Translations under genes and position numbers: made by a program
The notes under the pieces: model-generated
Seen by the model: the letters and a program-made list of their open reading frames with translations, nothing else
The model's database searches: none
Told to the model about the DNA's origin: nothing
Source: Hyphomicrobiales bacterium
GTDB taxonomy: Bacteria > Pseudomonadota > Alphaproteobacteria > Rhizobiales > Rhizobiaceae
Reading direction: 5' to 3'
DNA: 64,000 nucleotides
NCBI GenBank assembly: GCA_900468535.1
Contig: UBTY01000007.1
Location: 1 to 64,000, forward strand
In this document: piece by piece, positions 54,945 to 63,511 of the stretch
Layout: each line of letters starts with the position of its first letter
Numbering within the stretch: the first letter of the stretch is position 1

Positions 54945-56189
54945 TTACGGATTGGTGCGGTCGAGAATCTTGGTGAAGTCGTCCTGCGCCTTCTTGATCG
55001 ATCCATCGACGTCATCGCCGAAGATCGTGCCCTGGATCAGGTTGAGGAACGGGCCAGTGCGGCTGACGAAAAGCTCATCCGACGAAAACGTGTAAGGCGT
55101 GCGGGCCTTCGCGAGGATGTCATAGGCAATGAGGTTGCGCTGGTCGAACTTCGCGTAGGCTTCCTTGGCGAGATCCGTGCGCGACGGCATCCCGGATTCC
55201 TGCGTGATGTAGACCTGCTGTTCCGGCTCCATGTAGAATTTCACGAAATCGAGGGCGACCTTCTTCTTTTCCTCGCTGAGACCCTTGATGAGCGCCAGCG
55301 TATCACCGCCGGCAAAGCTCGACGCGCCACCCTTCGGGCCGGGGATCGGAGCAACCGCGAACTTCACATCCGGATACTTGCTAGTGAGCAAGTTGACGAT
55401 GTAGGAGCCGGTCATGAGGATGCCGACCTTGCCCGATGCAAAGGCTTCAACGGCATTGTTGCCGTTGCCCGAGCGCGAGGTCGGGTGAATGGCGCCGGCC
55501 TTCCACATATCGCGATAAGCTGCAACGGTATCGCGCAACGCCGGCGTATCGACGGTTGCGGTGCGGCCATCGTCGCTCAGCACGTCGGCGCTAGCAGCCC
55601 AGAGATGCGGCAGGAAATCGTAGATCAGCCAGCTGCCGGAGTTGGCGACGAAATAGAAGCCGTAGGTTTCCTTGTCGAGTGCATGGATCTTCTTGGCGTC
55701 GGCGGCGATCTCGTCGAGGGAAGCCGGTGCCTTGTCCGGGTCGAGGCCCGCCTTCTTGAAGAGGTCCGTGTTGTAGGCAATGATCGAGGCATCAGGCAAA
55801 GCGGGCACGCCGTACACCTTGCCATCATAGGTCGCGAGACGAATATGCGAAGGGCTCAGCGCGTCAGCGTATGGAAGGCCCTTTACGAAATCGCTGATGT
55901 CTTCGAGGCTGTCGTTCGCGGCAAAGGTCGGGAGATAGATGAGGTCGAGGACCGCGCCATCTGGCGCTGCGCCACCGGCAATAGCGGCACCGAGCTTCGG
56001 CACCATCTGTTCAGCGGTGATCTGGGTTACGTTGACCTTGTCGGAATGGGCAGCGTTGTATTTTTCAGCAAGCCCCTGGAGCACTGCCCCCGATGACGTA
56101 CGCACCCATAGCGTGATTTCTTCAGCACTGGCGAGAGAGGTGCTCGCCAACAGTGCAACAGCTGCAATCGTAGTTTTTAAACGGTACAT
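54945..56189 (-). CDS. CUT1 periplasmic sugar-binding protein
   Basis: This 414-residue SBP_bac_1 family protein has a signal peptide (MYRLKTTIAAVALLAS..., cleavage near LASA-E) and fold segments EITLWVRTSSG, YGVPALPDASIIAYNTDLFKKAGLDP and KVGILMTGSYIVNLL. It is the first gene of the arabinofuranoside operon and is divergent from the LacI regulator. Its ligand is probably a beta-L-arabinofuranosyl oligosaccharide because the only hydrolase in the operon is GH127. Confidence 0.9.
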   Translation of the reverse strand: MYRLKTTIAAVALLASTSLASAEEITLWVRTSSGAVLQGLAEKYNAAHSDKVNVTQITAEQMVPKLGAAIAGGAAPDGAVLDLIYLPTFAANDSLEDISDFVKGLPYADALSPSHIRLATYDGKVYGVPALPDASIIAYNTDLFKKAGLDPDKAPASLDEIAADAKKIHALDKETYGFYFVANSGSWLIYDFLPHLWAASADVLSDDGRTATVDTPALRDTVAAYRDMWKAGAIHPTSRSGNGNNAVEAFASGKVGILMTGSYIVNLLTSKYPDVKFAVAPIPGPKGGASSFAGGDTLALIKGLSEEKKKVALDFVKFYMEPEQQVYITQESGMPSRTDLAKEAYAKFDQRNLIAYDILAKARTPYTFSSDELFVSRTGPFLNLIQGTIFGDDVDGSIKKAQDDFTKILDRTNP

Positions 56190-56260
56190 GCGGGTTCCCC
56201 TTCTCTTATGCGAGGCTCCAGGACCTCAAGGCGAAGGCAACGTTAGTTGAGAAAATATTC

Positions 56261-56272
56261 CATGTCGACATG
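56261..56272. promoter_or_regulatory. 12-bp palindrome upstream of the binding-protein gene
   Basis: CATGTCGACATG is a perfect palindrome 72 bp before the start of the binding-protein gene, next to AT-rich DNA that may be its -10 region. It differs from the two TAAAAxxTTTTA sites nearby, so it may bind another regulator. Confidence 0.4.
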
Positions 56273-56297
56273 ACCCCAGCGCAAACCGAGTGACTTT

Positions 56298-56326
56298 TTG
56301 ATAAAACCTTTTATCTCCTATATTTT
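56298..56326 (+). promoter_or_regulatory. Promoter of the LacI-family regulator gene
   Basis: TTGATA (56298-56303) and TATTTT (56321-56326) are separated by exactly 17 bp, with transcription expected near 56333. One operator covers the -35 and the other covers the start point. Confidence 0.65.
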
Positions 56327-56345
56327 TTCTGTTAAAAGGTTTTAG
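56300..56345. promoter_or_regulatory. Paired LacI-type operators
   Basis: GATAAAACCTTTTATC (56300-56315, 7-bp arms around CC) and TTAAAAGGTTTTAG (56332-56345, inner TAAAA/TTTTA arms around GG) share the same core in opposite orientation. Their centres are 31 bp apart, close to three helical turns. They lie between the regulator and its divergent target operon, so both units can be repressed. Confidence 0.7.
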
Positions 56346-56369
56346 CAAGCAGACTAGGAGTGAGCGAAT

Positions 56370-57365
56370 TTGAACGATTCAGAGCATGGGCGCCGGACAA
56401 TTCGCGACGTGGCGAAAGCTGCGGGTGTCAGTATTTCGACCGCCTCGAACGCTCTGAATGGAACGGGGCGAACGAACGCCGAGACGCGTGAAAAGGTCAA
56501 GCGGATTGCCGACGAACTTGGTTTTCGGCCGAATGCGCTCGCGCGTGGGTTGCTGACCAAGCGCAGCCATGCCATCGGGATGCTGACAAACGATACCTAT
56601 GGTCGACTAACGCTGCCAATGGCGGCGGGCGTGTCCGAAATCCTCGTCGACCATGGCGTCTCGCTCTTCCTCTGCGCGACCAACAATGACCCGCGGCTCG
56701 CCAAGCTCCATCTCGATGCGCTGCTGGACCGTCAGGTCGACGGAATCATCTTCACCGCCACGCGGATCGATCTCGAGCCGCCGCCCGAACTCCTGAAACT
56801 CAGGATTCCTGTCATCTACGCATTCGCACAGGGACCCGCAGACAGCGTTAGCTTCCACCCCGATGATGCCCAAGGCGCACGCATCGCCGTGCAACATCTC
56901 CAGGCCCTCGGCAGGTCACGTATCCTGCACATCACCGGCGAGCAGAACTATCTCGCCGCCCGCATCCGTGCGGATGCCTATCGGGAACTTGCAGGACCTT
57001 CCGGCCGAGTGATGTTCGGCGAGTGGTCCGAAGAATGGGGACACTCCGCGATTGATGAGGTCTACTCCCAATCAGGCCCGAAGCCTGACGCGATTTTCTG
57101 TGGCAGCGACGAGATCGCGCGCGGCGTCATCGATGCGCTTCGCGATCGAGGGATCTCGATCCCCGAAGACGTCGCAGTCGTCGGGTTCGACAACTGGGAA
57201 GTCGTCTCCAAGCAGACGCGCCCCCCACTGACGACGATCGACATGGAGCTCAAGGAGCTTGGCCACCGCGCAGGCCTGGCAATCCTCGGCCTTTCCCGCG
57301 GCGAGAAGCTGGAGCCGGGAATCGAGCGACTGCCTTGCAGGCTTTTTGTACGAGGATCGGCCTGA
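56370..57365 (+). CDS. LacI-family repressor of the arabinofuranoside operon
   Basis: This 331-residue regulator has an N-terminal helix-turn-helix and hinge (TIRDVAKAAGVSISTASNAL, about 10-29; FRPNALARGLLTKRSHAIGML). A periplasmic-binding-like effector domain ends FDNWEVVSKQTRPPLTTIDM. The start is TTG at 56370, nine bases after AGGAG. It is divergent from the binding-protein gene and presumably senses an arabinofuranoside or its product. The two operators at its promoter indicate autoregulation. Confidence 0.9.
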   Translation: MNDSEHGRRTIRDVAKAAGVSISTASNALNGTGRTNAETREKVKRIADELGFRPNALARGLLTKRSHAIGMLTNDTYGRLTLPMAAGVSEILVDHGVSLFLCATNNDPRLAKLHLDALLDRQVDGIIFTATRIDLEPPPELLKLRIPVIYAFAQGPADSVSFHPDDAQGARIAVQHLQALGRSRILHITGEQNYLAARIRADAYRELAGPSGRVMFGEWSEEWGHSAIDEVYSQSGPKPDAIFCGSDEIARGVIDALRDRGISIPEDVAVVGFDNWEVVSKQTRPPLTTIDMELKELGHRAGLAILGLSRGEKLEPGIERLPCRLFVRGSA

Positions 57366-57380
57366 CGCACTCGGAAGCGG

Positions 57381-58535
57381 CTAAAGCGCATCCAGGAACG
57401 CCAGCAGAGCGTCACGCTCGCGCGCAGTCAAATCGAGAGCGTGCAAAAACGGTGATGTATGCGCGGCGTAAGGCCACAGCGGGTTTGCAGCTTCGGCTTC
57501 GTTGCGTGGACGAATACGTCCCCCACCCTGCTCGTAGAAGGCGATGACATTTCTGAGCCGCGGCATCACGCCGTTGTGCATGTAAGGCGCGGTGCTGGCG
57601 AGATGTCGCAGCGACGGCGTGCGGAATTTGCCGACGTCATCCAGTTGCCTTGTCGCCTCATAGAGTCCGAGATCCTCAAAGCGGCGAAGGAAAAAGGTCA
57701 GCCCGATATTATGGCGCTTTTCGTCGCTCAATAAAGGTCCGTAATGACAGTTCGCGCAGCCTGCCTTGCCGCGAAAGAGATGCAGCCCCCAAATCTGCTC
57801 GTCGCTTAGGCGGTCTTCGCTACCATTGGCAAAGGCATCGAACTGTGTGGGGCGTTCGAGGTACTTCTGGAAGACCGACAGCGCATCAGTGACCTGGGTG
57901 AGAACGATCCCATCGCCGCCGTAGATGATGCTGAACGCCTTGCTGTATTCAGCGTCGCCATTAAGGCGGGCAACGACATCCTCCTCCACGGCATTCGCCA
58001 TCTCGATCGGATTGAAGAGCGGTCCGTTCGCCTGCTCTGCAAGGCTCGTCGCCCTGCCATCCCAGAAGAACGACGAACGATATCCCGCAGTAAATAGCGA
58101 CGGCGCGTTGCGGGTACCGCTTTTTCGTGCGTGGCCGAAGGAGACGCGCAGCGCGTCTCCCCACCCAAGCTCTCTATTGTGGCAGGACTGGCAGGCTATC
58201 TGCCCGGATGCCGAAAGGATGGGGTCTTCAAACAGCTTCTGGCCCAGACGCAGCTTCTGAAGCTCCCTCCCCTCGGGATTTGGATGCAGACGTAACGCTC
58301 CGAGCTCGACGAACTCGACGCCTTCTTCAATTTCGGGAGCCGGCCAATTTGCCTGCCCCGATATGTAGACCCGCCGCAAAGTTGCCAGGTCTCCCGCATC
58401 AGGATCGGAAGGAAAATCGCTAGCGACCTTCCTGTCTCTCCAGGAGATTGCTGTTTCCGAAGTAAGAAGTGGTCCCAGCACGAGCACAGCAAGCCCGACC
58501 GCCCAGACGGCGAGAAAGAAACGGAGAAGTGACAT
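57381..58535 (-). CDS. Di-heme cytochrome c peroxidase / MauG-family protein
   Basis: This 384-residue protein has an N-terminal membrane anchor or signal (about 4-24) and two heme-attachment motifs, CQSCH (about 114-118) and CANCH (about 257-261). CCP/MauG features include GTRNAPSLFTAGYRSSFFWDGR and KFRTPSLRHLASTAPYMHNG. Such periplasmic proteins reduce peroxide or oxidise specific protein residues. The ATG overlaps the TonB-receptor stop (TGATG), so it is translationally coupled to the receptor. The large N-terminal segment before the first heme (about 25-110) is not one I can name. Confidence 0.88.
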   Translation of the reverse strand: MSLLRFFLAVWAVGLAVLVLGPLLTSETAISWRDRKVASDFPSDPDAGDLATLRRVYISGQANWPAPEIEEGVEFVELGALRLHPNPEGRELQKLRLGQKLFEDPILSASGQIACQSCHNRELGWGDALRVSFGHARKSGTRNAPSLFTAGYRSSFFWDGRATSLAEQANGPLFNPIEMANAVEEDVVARLNGDAEYSKAFSIIYGGDGIVLTQVTDALSVFQKYLERPTQFDAFANGSEDRLSDEQIWGLHLFRGKAGCANCHYGPLLSDEKRHNIGLTFFLRRFEDLGLYEATRQLDDVGKFRTPSLRHLASTAPYMHNGVMPRLRNVIAFYEQGGGRIRPRNEAEAANPLWPYAAHTSPFLHALDLTARERDALLAFLDAL

Positions 58536-61135
58536 CAGAAGGTCGCCGACGCACCGAACCAGAAACTGCGACCGCGAATCCAGGGCCGGCTGGTGCTGGC
58601 TGTCGCATTTCCGATTTCGTCGAAGACATTGTCGACCTTGAAGTTGACCGCAAGCGATGAGTCGCCCTTCTTCGCGACCGTATAGCTACCGCCGAAATCG
58701 ACCGTCAGAACCGGCTTGAAGCTGTGATCTTCCCAAATATCATGATTGATGCCGTCAATGATGATGTCCTCGTCTGTATCGGCGGCGCCCTTATAGGCGA
58801 AATTGTAGTTCATCGCGAGACCGAGGTTCAGCCGGCCATCCATCCAGGTGCTGTCAAAGGCGATCTGCGCACGCAATGGAATATCCATGTTGCCTGTCAC
58901 GACCGAGAAGCCACCAAGCGTGTAGGACTGGCCCTTGTAGTAGATACGATCGAGAAGATCGTCTTCGTCGGTAAAGTACGAATTCGCTGAAACTCGCTCC
59001 TTCGACCAAGTCAGCGAGGTGGTCAGCGATACCGACTCCAGGTTCGAGATGCCCGTGACCGCCCATTCCTTTGCGTATTCCGCCGTTGCCGACTGATAGG
59101 CGCCGGAGCCGCTGTTTGTCAGCATATAGACGTTCTTGCCCATATCCTCCGTCGCATACTGGTCGCGTGACTGCCGGTTCATGAAGCGGAACCGCCATTC
59201 GCCATCCGTCAAACTGTCGCGAATTCTAATGCCGGCCGTAAATTCGTCGACATAAGGCGTATCCAGGCCGGCGGCGCTGTTGACGTAGTTTCCGGTCGCC
59301 GCGAGCATCGTCCACCCGTCAACGCTCCCATCAGAGGCATGCGTGCGGCGGTAGGACTGGCCGCGGGGCTGCGTTTCGCGAACCGCGTAAGCAAGGCTCA
59401 ACCCGTCATAATAGCGATTGTAGCCACCCGTTAACGAGATCGCTTCGACTGGCGTAACAGTCGCGACGATACGCGGAGCCAGATTGAGATTCTTCTGATA
59501 GTCGTCGAAGTCCGCCCGGATGCCGGCGCGCACGTTGAGCCACTCCCACGTCTGATCGAACTCCGCGTAGGTATTCGCAGCATTGACGGTCGCCTCGATA
59601 TCGAACGCCTTCCAGATCGATTTGACCGACGCGTATTGTTCTGCACTGCAGACTTCATTGGAGAGGCAGTTAAATCCAGCAAGACCCAGCGACCGAGCAT
59701 CCCAGATGGTCGTGGTAGCGGTATAGTAGGTATAGTCTCTCGGACGCGTGCGGTTGACCTCGGTGTGGGTGTATTCATAACCGATGTTGAAGGTGCCGGC
59801 TCCAACGTCACCTGTTGCATTCTGCGAAAAACCGAACTGGGTTTGGCCTTGCTCCTTCTCGCCGTAACCGCCTTCCCGGCAGATCGTTGACGCGGTGAGC
59901 CTGGTCGGATCCGTGACACACCAATCTGTCATTTCAGACGACTCCCAAGCCACGGCCCTGCTCAAGACCTCGCTTTGTGTGAACGCGTACCCAACATCGC
60001 TGTTGGACGTGTTCAGCGTGTTGCTGCGGGAGAACTTGGCACGCGACTTCAGATGGACATTCTCCAAACTAATACCGCCCAGGCTGAACGAGCCCGCGTC
60101 GTAAGTATTCTCGAGCTTGCCGATGAAGCTGCGGGATCCGGTGTCGAGTTCGAGATCACGCCACTCGGCGCTCTCAAAGTCCTGCTTGTATTTGGTGTAG
60201 GCGCCCTCGAGCACGAAGTCGCCGTAATCGGTATCGGCATTCGCCTGCAGGCGGTAGAATTCGTTCTTGGACTTTTCCTTGATCGTGCCGCTTCCGAGCG
60301 TGTAGTTCTTCTGCTTGGTCGTCCATGCGTCCTGGACGCTGTACTGCCCAATGATCGAAATGTTGTCCGTCAGCGGCCCCGTTGCCGAGTAGGACATTTT
60401 CTTCTTGACGAATTCCGGATGTGCCCGGTCCAGCGGGTTGAGGCCATCGGCTGTCCCAAGCCGGTAGTGCATCATGTCGTCCGACTGATAATCCGCGGAT
60501 GTGGTGAAGTGCCAACGGTCTTTTCTGGGTGCGGCGAGCTTGTAGGAAACGACGCCGCCCATGAATGAGCCATATTCAGCCGATGCATTGCTGTCGATCA
60601 CAGTTGCCGACTCGACAAAGTCGGAAGGGACAAAGACGGTCTGTGGGTGAAGACCATAAACACGATCGGCGTTCGGCGTGTTCTCATTACTTTTCAGTTC
60701 ACCGTCTCCATATCGTTCCTCGGTGCCGGTGACAGTGTTGATCCCCATACCATCGAGAATGAAGTTGTTTTCGTAGGTCCGCCCGCCGGAGATCGAATAC
60801 AGCGTGGGACGCAGGTTGATTTCCCTTTGCCCGTCTATGCCGGCATCATCCTCGGTGTCGTTCTGATACTGGACGTTCGGCAGGCCCCGGAGGAAACTGT
60901 TCGCATCGCCGGTGCCATTTGTCCGGGCGCGGAACTGGCCGTCAGATATGTTCGTCGTTCCCGTGTCGGCGGTGACGCCGCCGCTGAGATAGTCCCAGAT
61001 ATAGACGATCAATGGCTTGAGAGAGGTCTCCTCGCCCTGTTGTGATGTCTGGGCGAGTGCGGGATTGGTGTTGTGCACGAAAGCGAGCACGGCAAGAGAA
61101 ACACCGACGGCGTGCGAACGCCGGATGTGAGGCAT
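58535..61135 (-). CDS. TonB-dependent outer-membrane receptor
   Basis: This 866-residue receptor has a signal sequence (MPHIRRSHAVGVSLAVLAFV..., cleavage near ALA-Q) and a plug domain with NSFLRGLPNVQYQND and NNFILDGMGINTVTG (about 75-135). A long barrel ends with the outer-membrane signature residues RSFWFGASATF and a terminal Phe. I prefer the ATG at 61135, although no strong ribosome binding site precedes it. A GTG at 61195 is the alternative. The ligand is unknown. Coupling to a di-heme protein suggests a metal complex or redox-modified compound. Confidence 0.9.
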   Translation of the reverse strand: MPHIRRSHAVGVSLAVLAFVHNTNPALAQTSQQGEETSLKPLIVYIWDYLSGGVTADTGTTNISDGQFRARTNGTGDANSFLRGLPNVQYQNDTEDDAGIDGQREINLRPTLYSISGGRTYENNFILDGMGINTVTGTEERYGDGELKSNENTPNADRVYGLHPQTVFVPSDFVESATVIDSNASAEYGSFMGGVVSYKLAAPRKDRWHFTTSADYQSDDMMHYRLGTADGLNPLDRAHPEFVKKKMSYSATGPLTDNISIIGQYSVQDAWTTKQKNYTLGSGTIKEKSKNEFYRLQANADTDYGDFVLEGAYTKYKQDFESAEWRDLELDTGSRSFIGKLENTYDAGSFSLGGISLENVHLKSRAKFSRSNTLNTSNSDVGYAFTQSEVLSRAVAWESSEMTDWCVTDPTRLTASTICREGGYGEKEQGQTQFGFSQNATGDVGAGTFNIGYEYTHTEVNRTRPRDYTYYTATTTIWDARSLGLAGFNCLSNEVCSAEQYASVKSIWKAFDIEATVNAANTYAEFDQTWEWLNVRAGIRADFDDYQKNLNLAPRIVATVTPVEAISLTGGYNRYYDGLSLAYAVRETQPRGQSYRRTHASDGSVDGWTMLAATGNYVNSAAGLDTPYVDEFTAGIRIRDSLTDGEWRFRFMNRQSRDQYATEDMGKNVYMLTNSGSGAYQSATAEYAKEWAVTGISNLESVSLTTSLTWSKERVSANSYFTDEDDLLDRIYYKGQSYTLGGFSVVTGNMDIPLRAQIAFDSTWMDGRLNLGLAMNYNFAYKGAADTDEDIIIDGINHDIWEDHSFKPVLTVDFGGSYTVAKKGDSSLAVNFKVDNVFDEIGNATASTSRPWIRGRSFWFGASATF

Positions 61136-61274
61136 GGACAGCAATTTCGAAAACTCACGGCATAGCGCGCGAGCCTGCCACAGCGGCGGACTCACGGAGA
61201 ACTTGGTTTGGGGGCAATGGCTGGCTATCGTCGGGAGATGACGAACTTGCTGGCTGCGGATGCGCCTTATCTGA

Positions 61275-61286
61275 CGTTGCGCAACG
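61275..61286. promoter_or_regulatory. 12-bp perfect palindrome
   Basis: CGTTGCGCAACG is self-complementary and lies about 140 bp upstream of the TonB-receptor start. It is a possible binding site for a dimeric regulator. Confidence 0.4.
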
Positions 61287-61299
61287 CCGAGATATAAAA

Positions 61300-61339
61300 C
61301 ATGATTTTATTGGTCAAGATAAAATATGACAGAATCATG
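61300..61339. promoter_or_regulatory. Nested inverted repeats, candidate operator
   Basis: Outer arms CATGATT (61300-61306) / AATCATG (61333-61339) surround inner arms ATTTTAT (61304-61310) / ATAAAAT (61319-61325). The AT-rich nested symmetry suggests a metal-dependent or other dimeric regulator acting on the receptor operon. It does not match a classical Fur box well. Confidence 0.5.
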
Positions 61340-61609
61340 TCTTTCTGCACACGTCTCGTCGGCGACAAAAGACGGGTGGACAGCCCAGGGATGTCGTCCT
61401 AAAATATGCGCGCAGAAGGGGCCATCCAACCTTCAAGGTTGTTGAGACCATAGGCCTCTAGTACGCCGCGGTGACGCCGCTCAGCATCGGTACAGGAAGT
61501 CCGAAGCCTCCAAGTTTCTCGGCGGGTTGTCCGCCGTTTGATGCGCATGACTGCAAAGCTCTGGGAATGAACATCATTGTCTTTGAAACGGTCAAAGAGG
61601 GAGGCGCTT

Positions 61610-62635
61610 ATGCCTGGGACAGTTACCGTTTGGGAAAAAGACCCCGCTTTGGTCGGCAGGTTTACCACTGCGCCGATACCTGATGTCGCAAAGCTGCCGT
61701 TGGCCTTTAACTTTCCTGCCGCCCGGCCTTATAGCAGTGACAAGAGCACCGAAGATTTCCGATATTGGAATGCCGCGTCGACGCTGCGGAGAGCGGCCGA
61801 TTTCTGGGCTGCAAGCAGCAGGCCGCCAGCGGAATGGAACGGGACGGCGGTTCTCGATGTCTATCTCGATCGCGATGTGGCGCTGCAATCCAAGTATGAT
61901 GGACAGTCGCTCAGCTTCTATCACGGCTCGCCGGTCGGACATCCTGAGATCGTCGTTTACTCGGGGGCAAGCCCTGACCTGCTCTGCCATGAACTCGGCC
62001 ACGCCGTACTGGACGCAATACGCCCTGACCTGTTCGACCGGGGACTGCTGGAGACCGACGCATTCCATGAATCTTTTGGCGACATAAGCGCCCTCCTGTG
62101 TGCGACGCAGCTTCCGACCTTCTGCACTGCCGTGCTTCAGGAAACTGCCGGCCGGAATTTCTGGAGCAATTCAAGCCTTTCGCGGGTGGCAGAGCAGTTC
62201 GGCGCGGCTTTGCGGATGGAGGATCCGGAACAGGCCGATACCGATTGCCTACGCAACGCATGGAATGACCATTTCTATGCGGATCCGGCCGGACTGAACA
62301 ATACCGCCCCGGCGGACGAGGTTGCTGCTAACCCGCATTCATTTTCCAGGGTTTTCACCGGCGCCTTCTTCGAAATCCTCGCCGGTGTTCTCGCCTTGAA
62401 GGTGGGAAACCAGGCCGCCAAAGCTCAGGATTTGCAGCAGGTTGGCTGCGATATGCGTGACATCCTGATGGAGGCTCTGGACGACGCGCCGTTCGGGCAG
62501 AACTTTTATGCGGCGGTTGCAGCAGCCATGGTGACGGCGAGTGCTGGCCCCGGTCCACGTCGTGGTCCGGCCGTCCAGGCGATATTCCAGAACGTGTTCG
62601 TCCGAAGGAAGATCATCGCTCCCGCTATCGTCTGA
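61610..62635 (+). CDS. Zinc metallopeptidase-like protein with HELGH motif
   Basis: This 341-residue protein has no signal peptide. CHELGHAVLDAIRP (His-Glu-x-x-His, about 126-131) and a downstream DAFHESFGDISALL (about 148-161) place it with gluzincin-type metallopeptidases, where the second motif supplies the glutamate ligand. A further His in NPHSFSRVFTGAFFEIL resembles the C-terminal active-site histidine of thermolysin-like enzymes. The ATG at 61610 follows GGGAGG by five bases. I do not recognise the subfamily. The lack of an export signal is unusual for thermolysin relatives. Confidence 0.7.
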   Translation: MPGTVTVWEKDPALVGRFTTAPIPDVAKLPLAFNFPAARPYSSDKSTEDFRYWNAASTLRRAADFWAASSRPPAEWNGTAVLDVYLDRDVALQSKYDGQSLSFYHGSPVGHPEIVVYSGASPDLLCHELGHAVLDAIRPDLFDRGLLETDAFHESFGDISALLCATQLPTFCTAVLQETAGRNFWSNSSLSRVAEQFGAALRMEDPEQADTDCLRNAWNDHFYADPAGLNNTAPADEVAANPHSFSRVFTGAFFEILAGVLALKVGNQAAKAQDLQQVGCDMRDILMEALDDAPFGQNFYAAVAAAMVTASAGPGPRRGPAVQAIFQNVFVRRKIIAPAIV

Positions 62636-62900
62636 CAATGCGGCACCCGCTTAAATTGACGCCGCGATTGCGCCGTTGCAATCGGTGAATTGTCACAGCG
62701 CGACAATAAGCGTAGCCTAATATGTGGTTATATGGGCTGACCGAGAAAGCGACCTCGAATTCAGCTTATGTCGCAGGCAGTTGGCGGATTGCCAAAGATG
62801 TCGGTTACGACAGACGGCAGACCGCCCGAACTCTCGCTATCCATTCCCAGCTACGCGCATCGCATTCAAACGTGTCATTCTTAACCGATGGGGGCAGAGC

Positions 62901-63497
62901 ATGGCATCCATGAGGAAAAGGCATTCTGTTCATTCGCAACTGGCTGCAGTGGCGCTTGCCGCAGGTGCAGGACTCCTTCTCGCGGACTCCGCCGAAGCGC
63001 AAACGGCGCAGTGCACCTTCGTACTTCGGCCGGATTATCTCCGAACCGTCCAAAATCCGTCGCTCTCCGATCGACAGGAGATTATGGACCTGCTGCACCG
63101 CTACAATTGGGCACAGGACGACGCAAGCGATCAAGGCGTCGACGCCATGCTGCTCGACAATGCGACGTACGAGACCTGTGCGGGACGAAATCAGCTGGAA
63201 AAGAAAACCGGCAAGGTTCAGGTGATTGAGCATCTCAAGCAGATCAACTCCCTGATGGGAGATCGTGGTCGAAGGCGCCATATCGAAAGCAACACCCTTC
63301 TCAACCTCGTCGACAAGGACACAGTGGAAGGAAAATCCACGATCGCCGTAACGATTCAGTTCACGGAGATCGAGACACCCGTGCTCGACTATACGGCAAC
63401 GATGGTCACGATGTTCAAGAGGGACGCGGGCACCTGGAAATTCGCGATGATCCTCTTGGTCCCCGACGGCCCGAAAGTCGCTCTTAGGGCGCGTTGA
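62901..63497 (+). CDS. Exported SnoaL-like (NTF2-fold) protein
   Basis: This 198-residue precursor has a signal peptide (basic N-terminus, hydrophobic stretch about 15-30, cleavage near AEAQ). The domain resembles SnoaL-type NTF2-like folds: SDRQEIMDLLHRYNWAQDDAS, then IEHLKQINSL and HIESNTLLNLVDKDTVEGKS, ending VTMFKRDAGTWKFAMILLVPDG. SnoaL-like proteins are small hydrolases, cyclases or binding modules. A periplasmic one is uncommon. The ATG at 62901 has GGGG six bases upstream, and an ATG at 62910 is also possible. Confidence 0.65.
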   Translation: MASMRKRHSVHSQLAAVALAAGAGLLLADSAEAQTAQCTFVLRPDYLRTVQNPSLSDRQEIMDLLHRYNWAQDDASDQGVDAMLLDNATYETCAGRNQLEKKTGKVQVIEHLKQINSLMGDRGRRRHIESNTLLNLVDKDTVEGKSTIAVTIQFTEIETPVLDYTATMVTMFKRDAGTWKFAMILLVPDGPKVALRAR

Positions 63498-63511
63498 ACG
63501 CGGTCCGGCCG

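Larger units (their letters stand above)
61136..61609. other. Divergent intergenic region with palindromes
   Basis: This 474-bp region lies between the TonB-receptor and metallopeptidase genes. It holds a 12-bp palindrome (61275-61286) and nested inverted repeats (61300-61339) in AT-rich DNA. The rest (61340-61609) has no gene or clear promoter. Confidence 0.5.

Noticed and set aside
61300..61339. Classical Fur box
   Set aside because: The inverted repeats do not match the GATAATGATAATCATTATC pattern closely, and alpha-proteobacteria often use other iron regulators.
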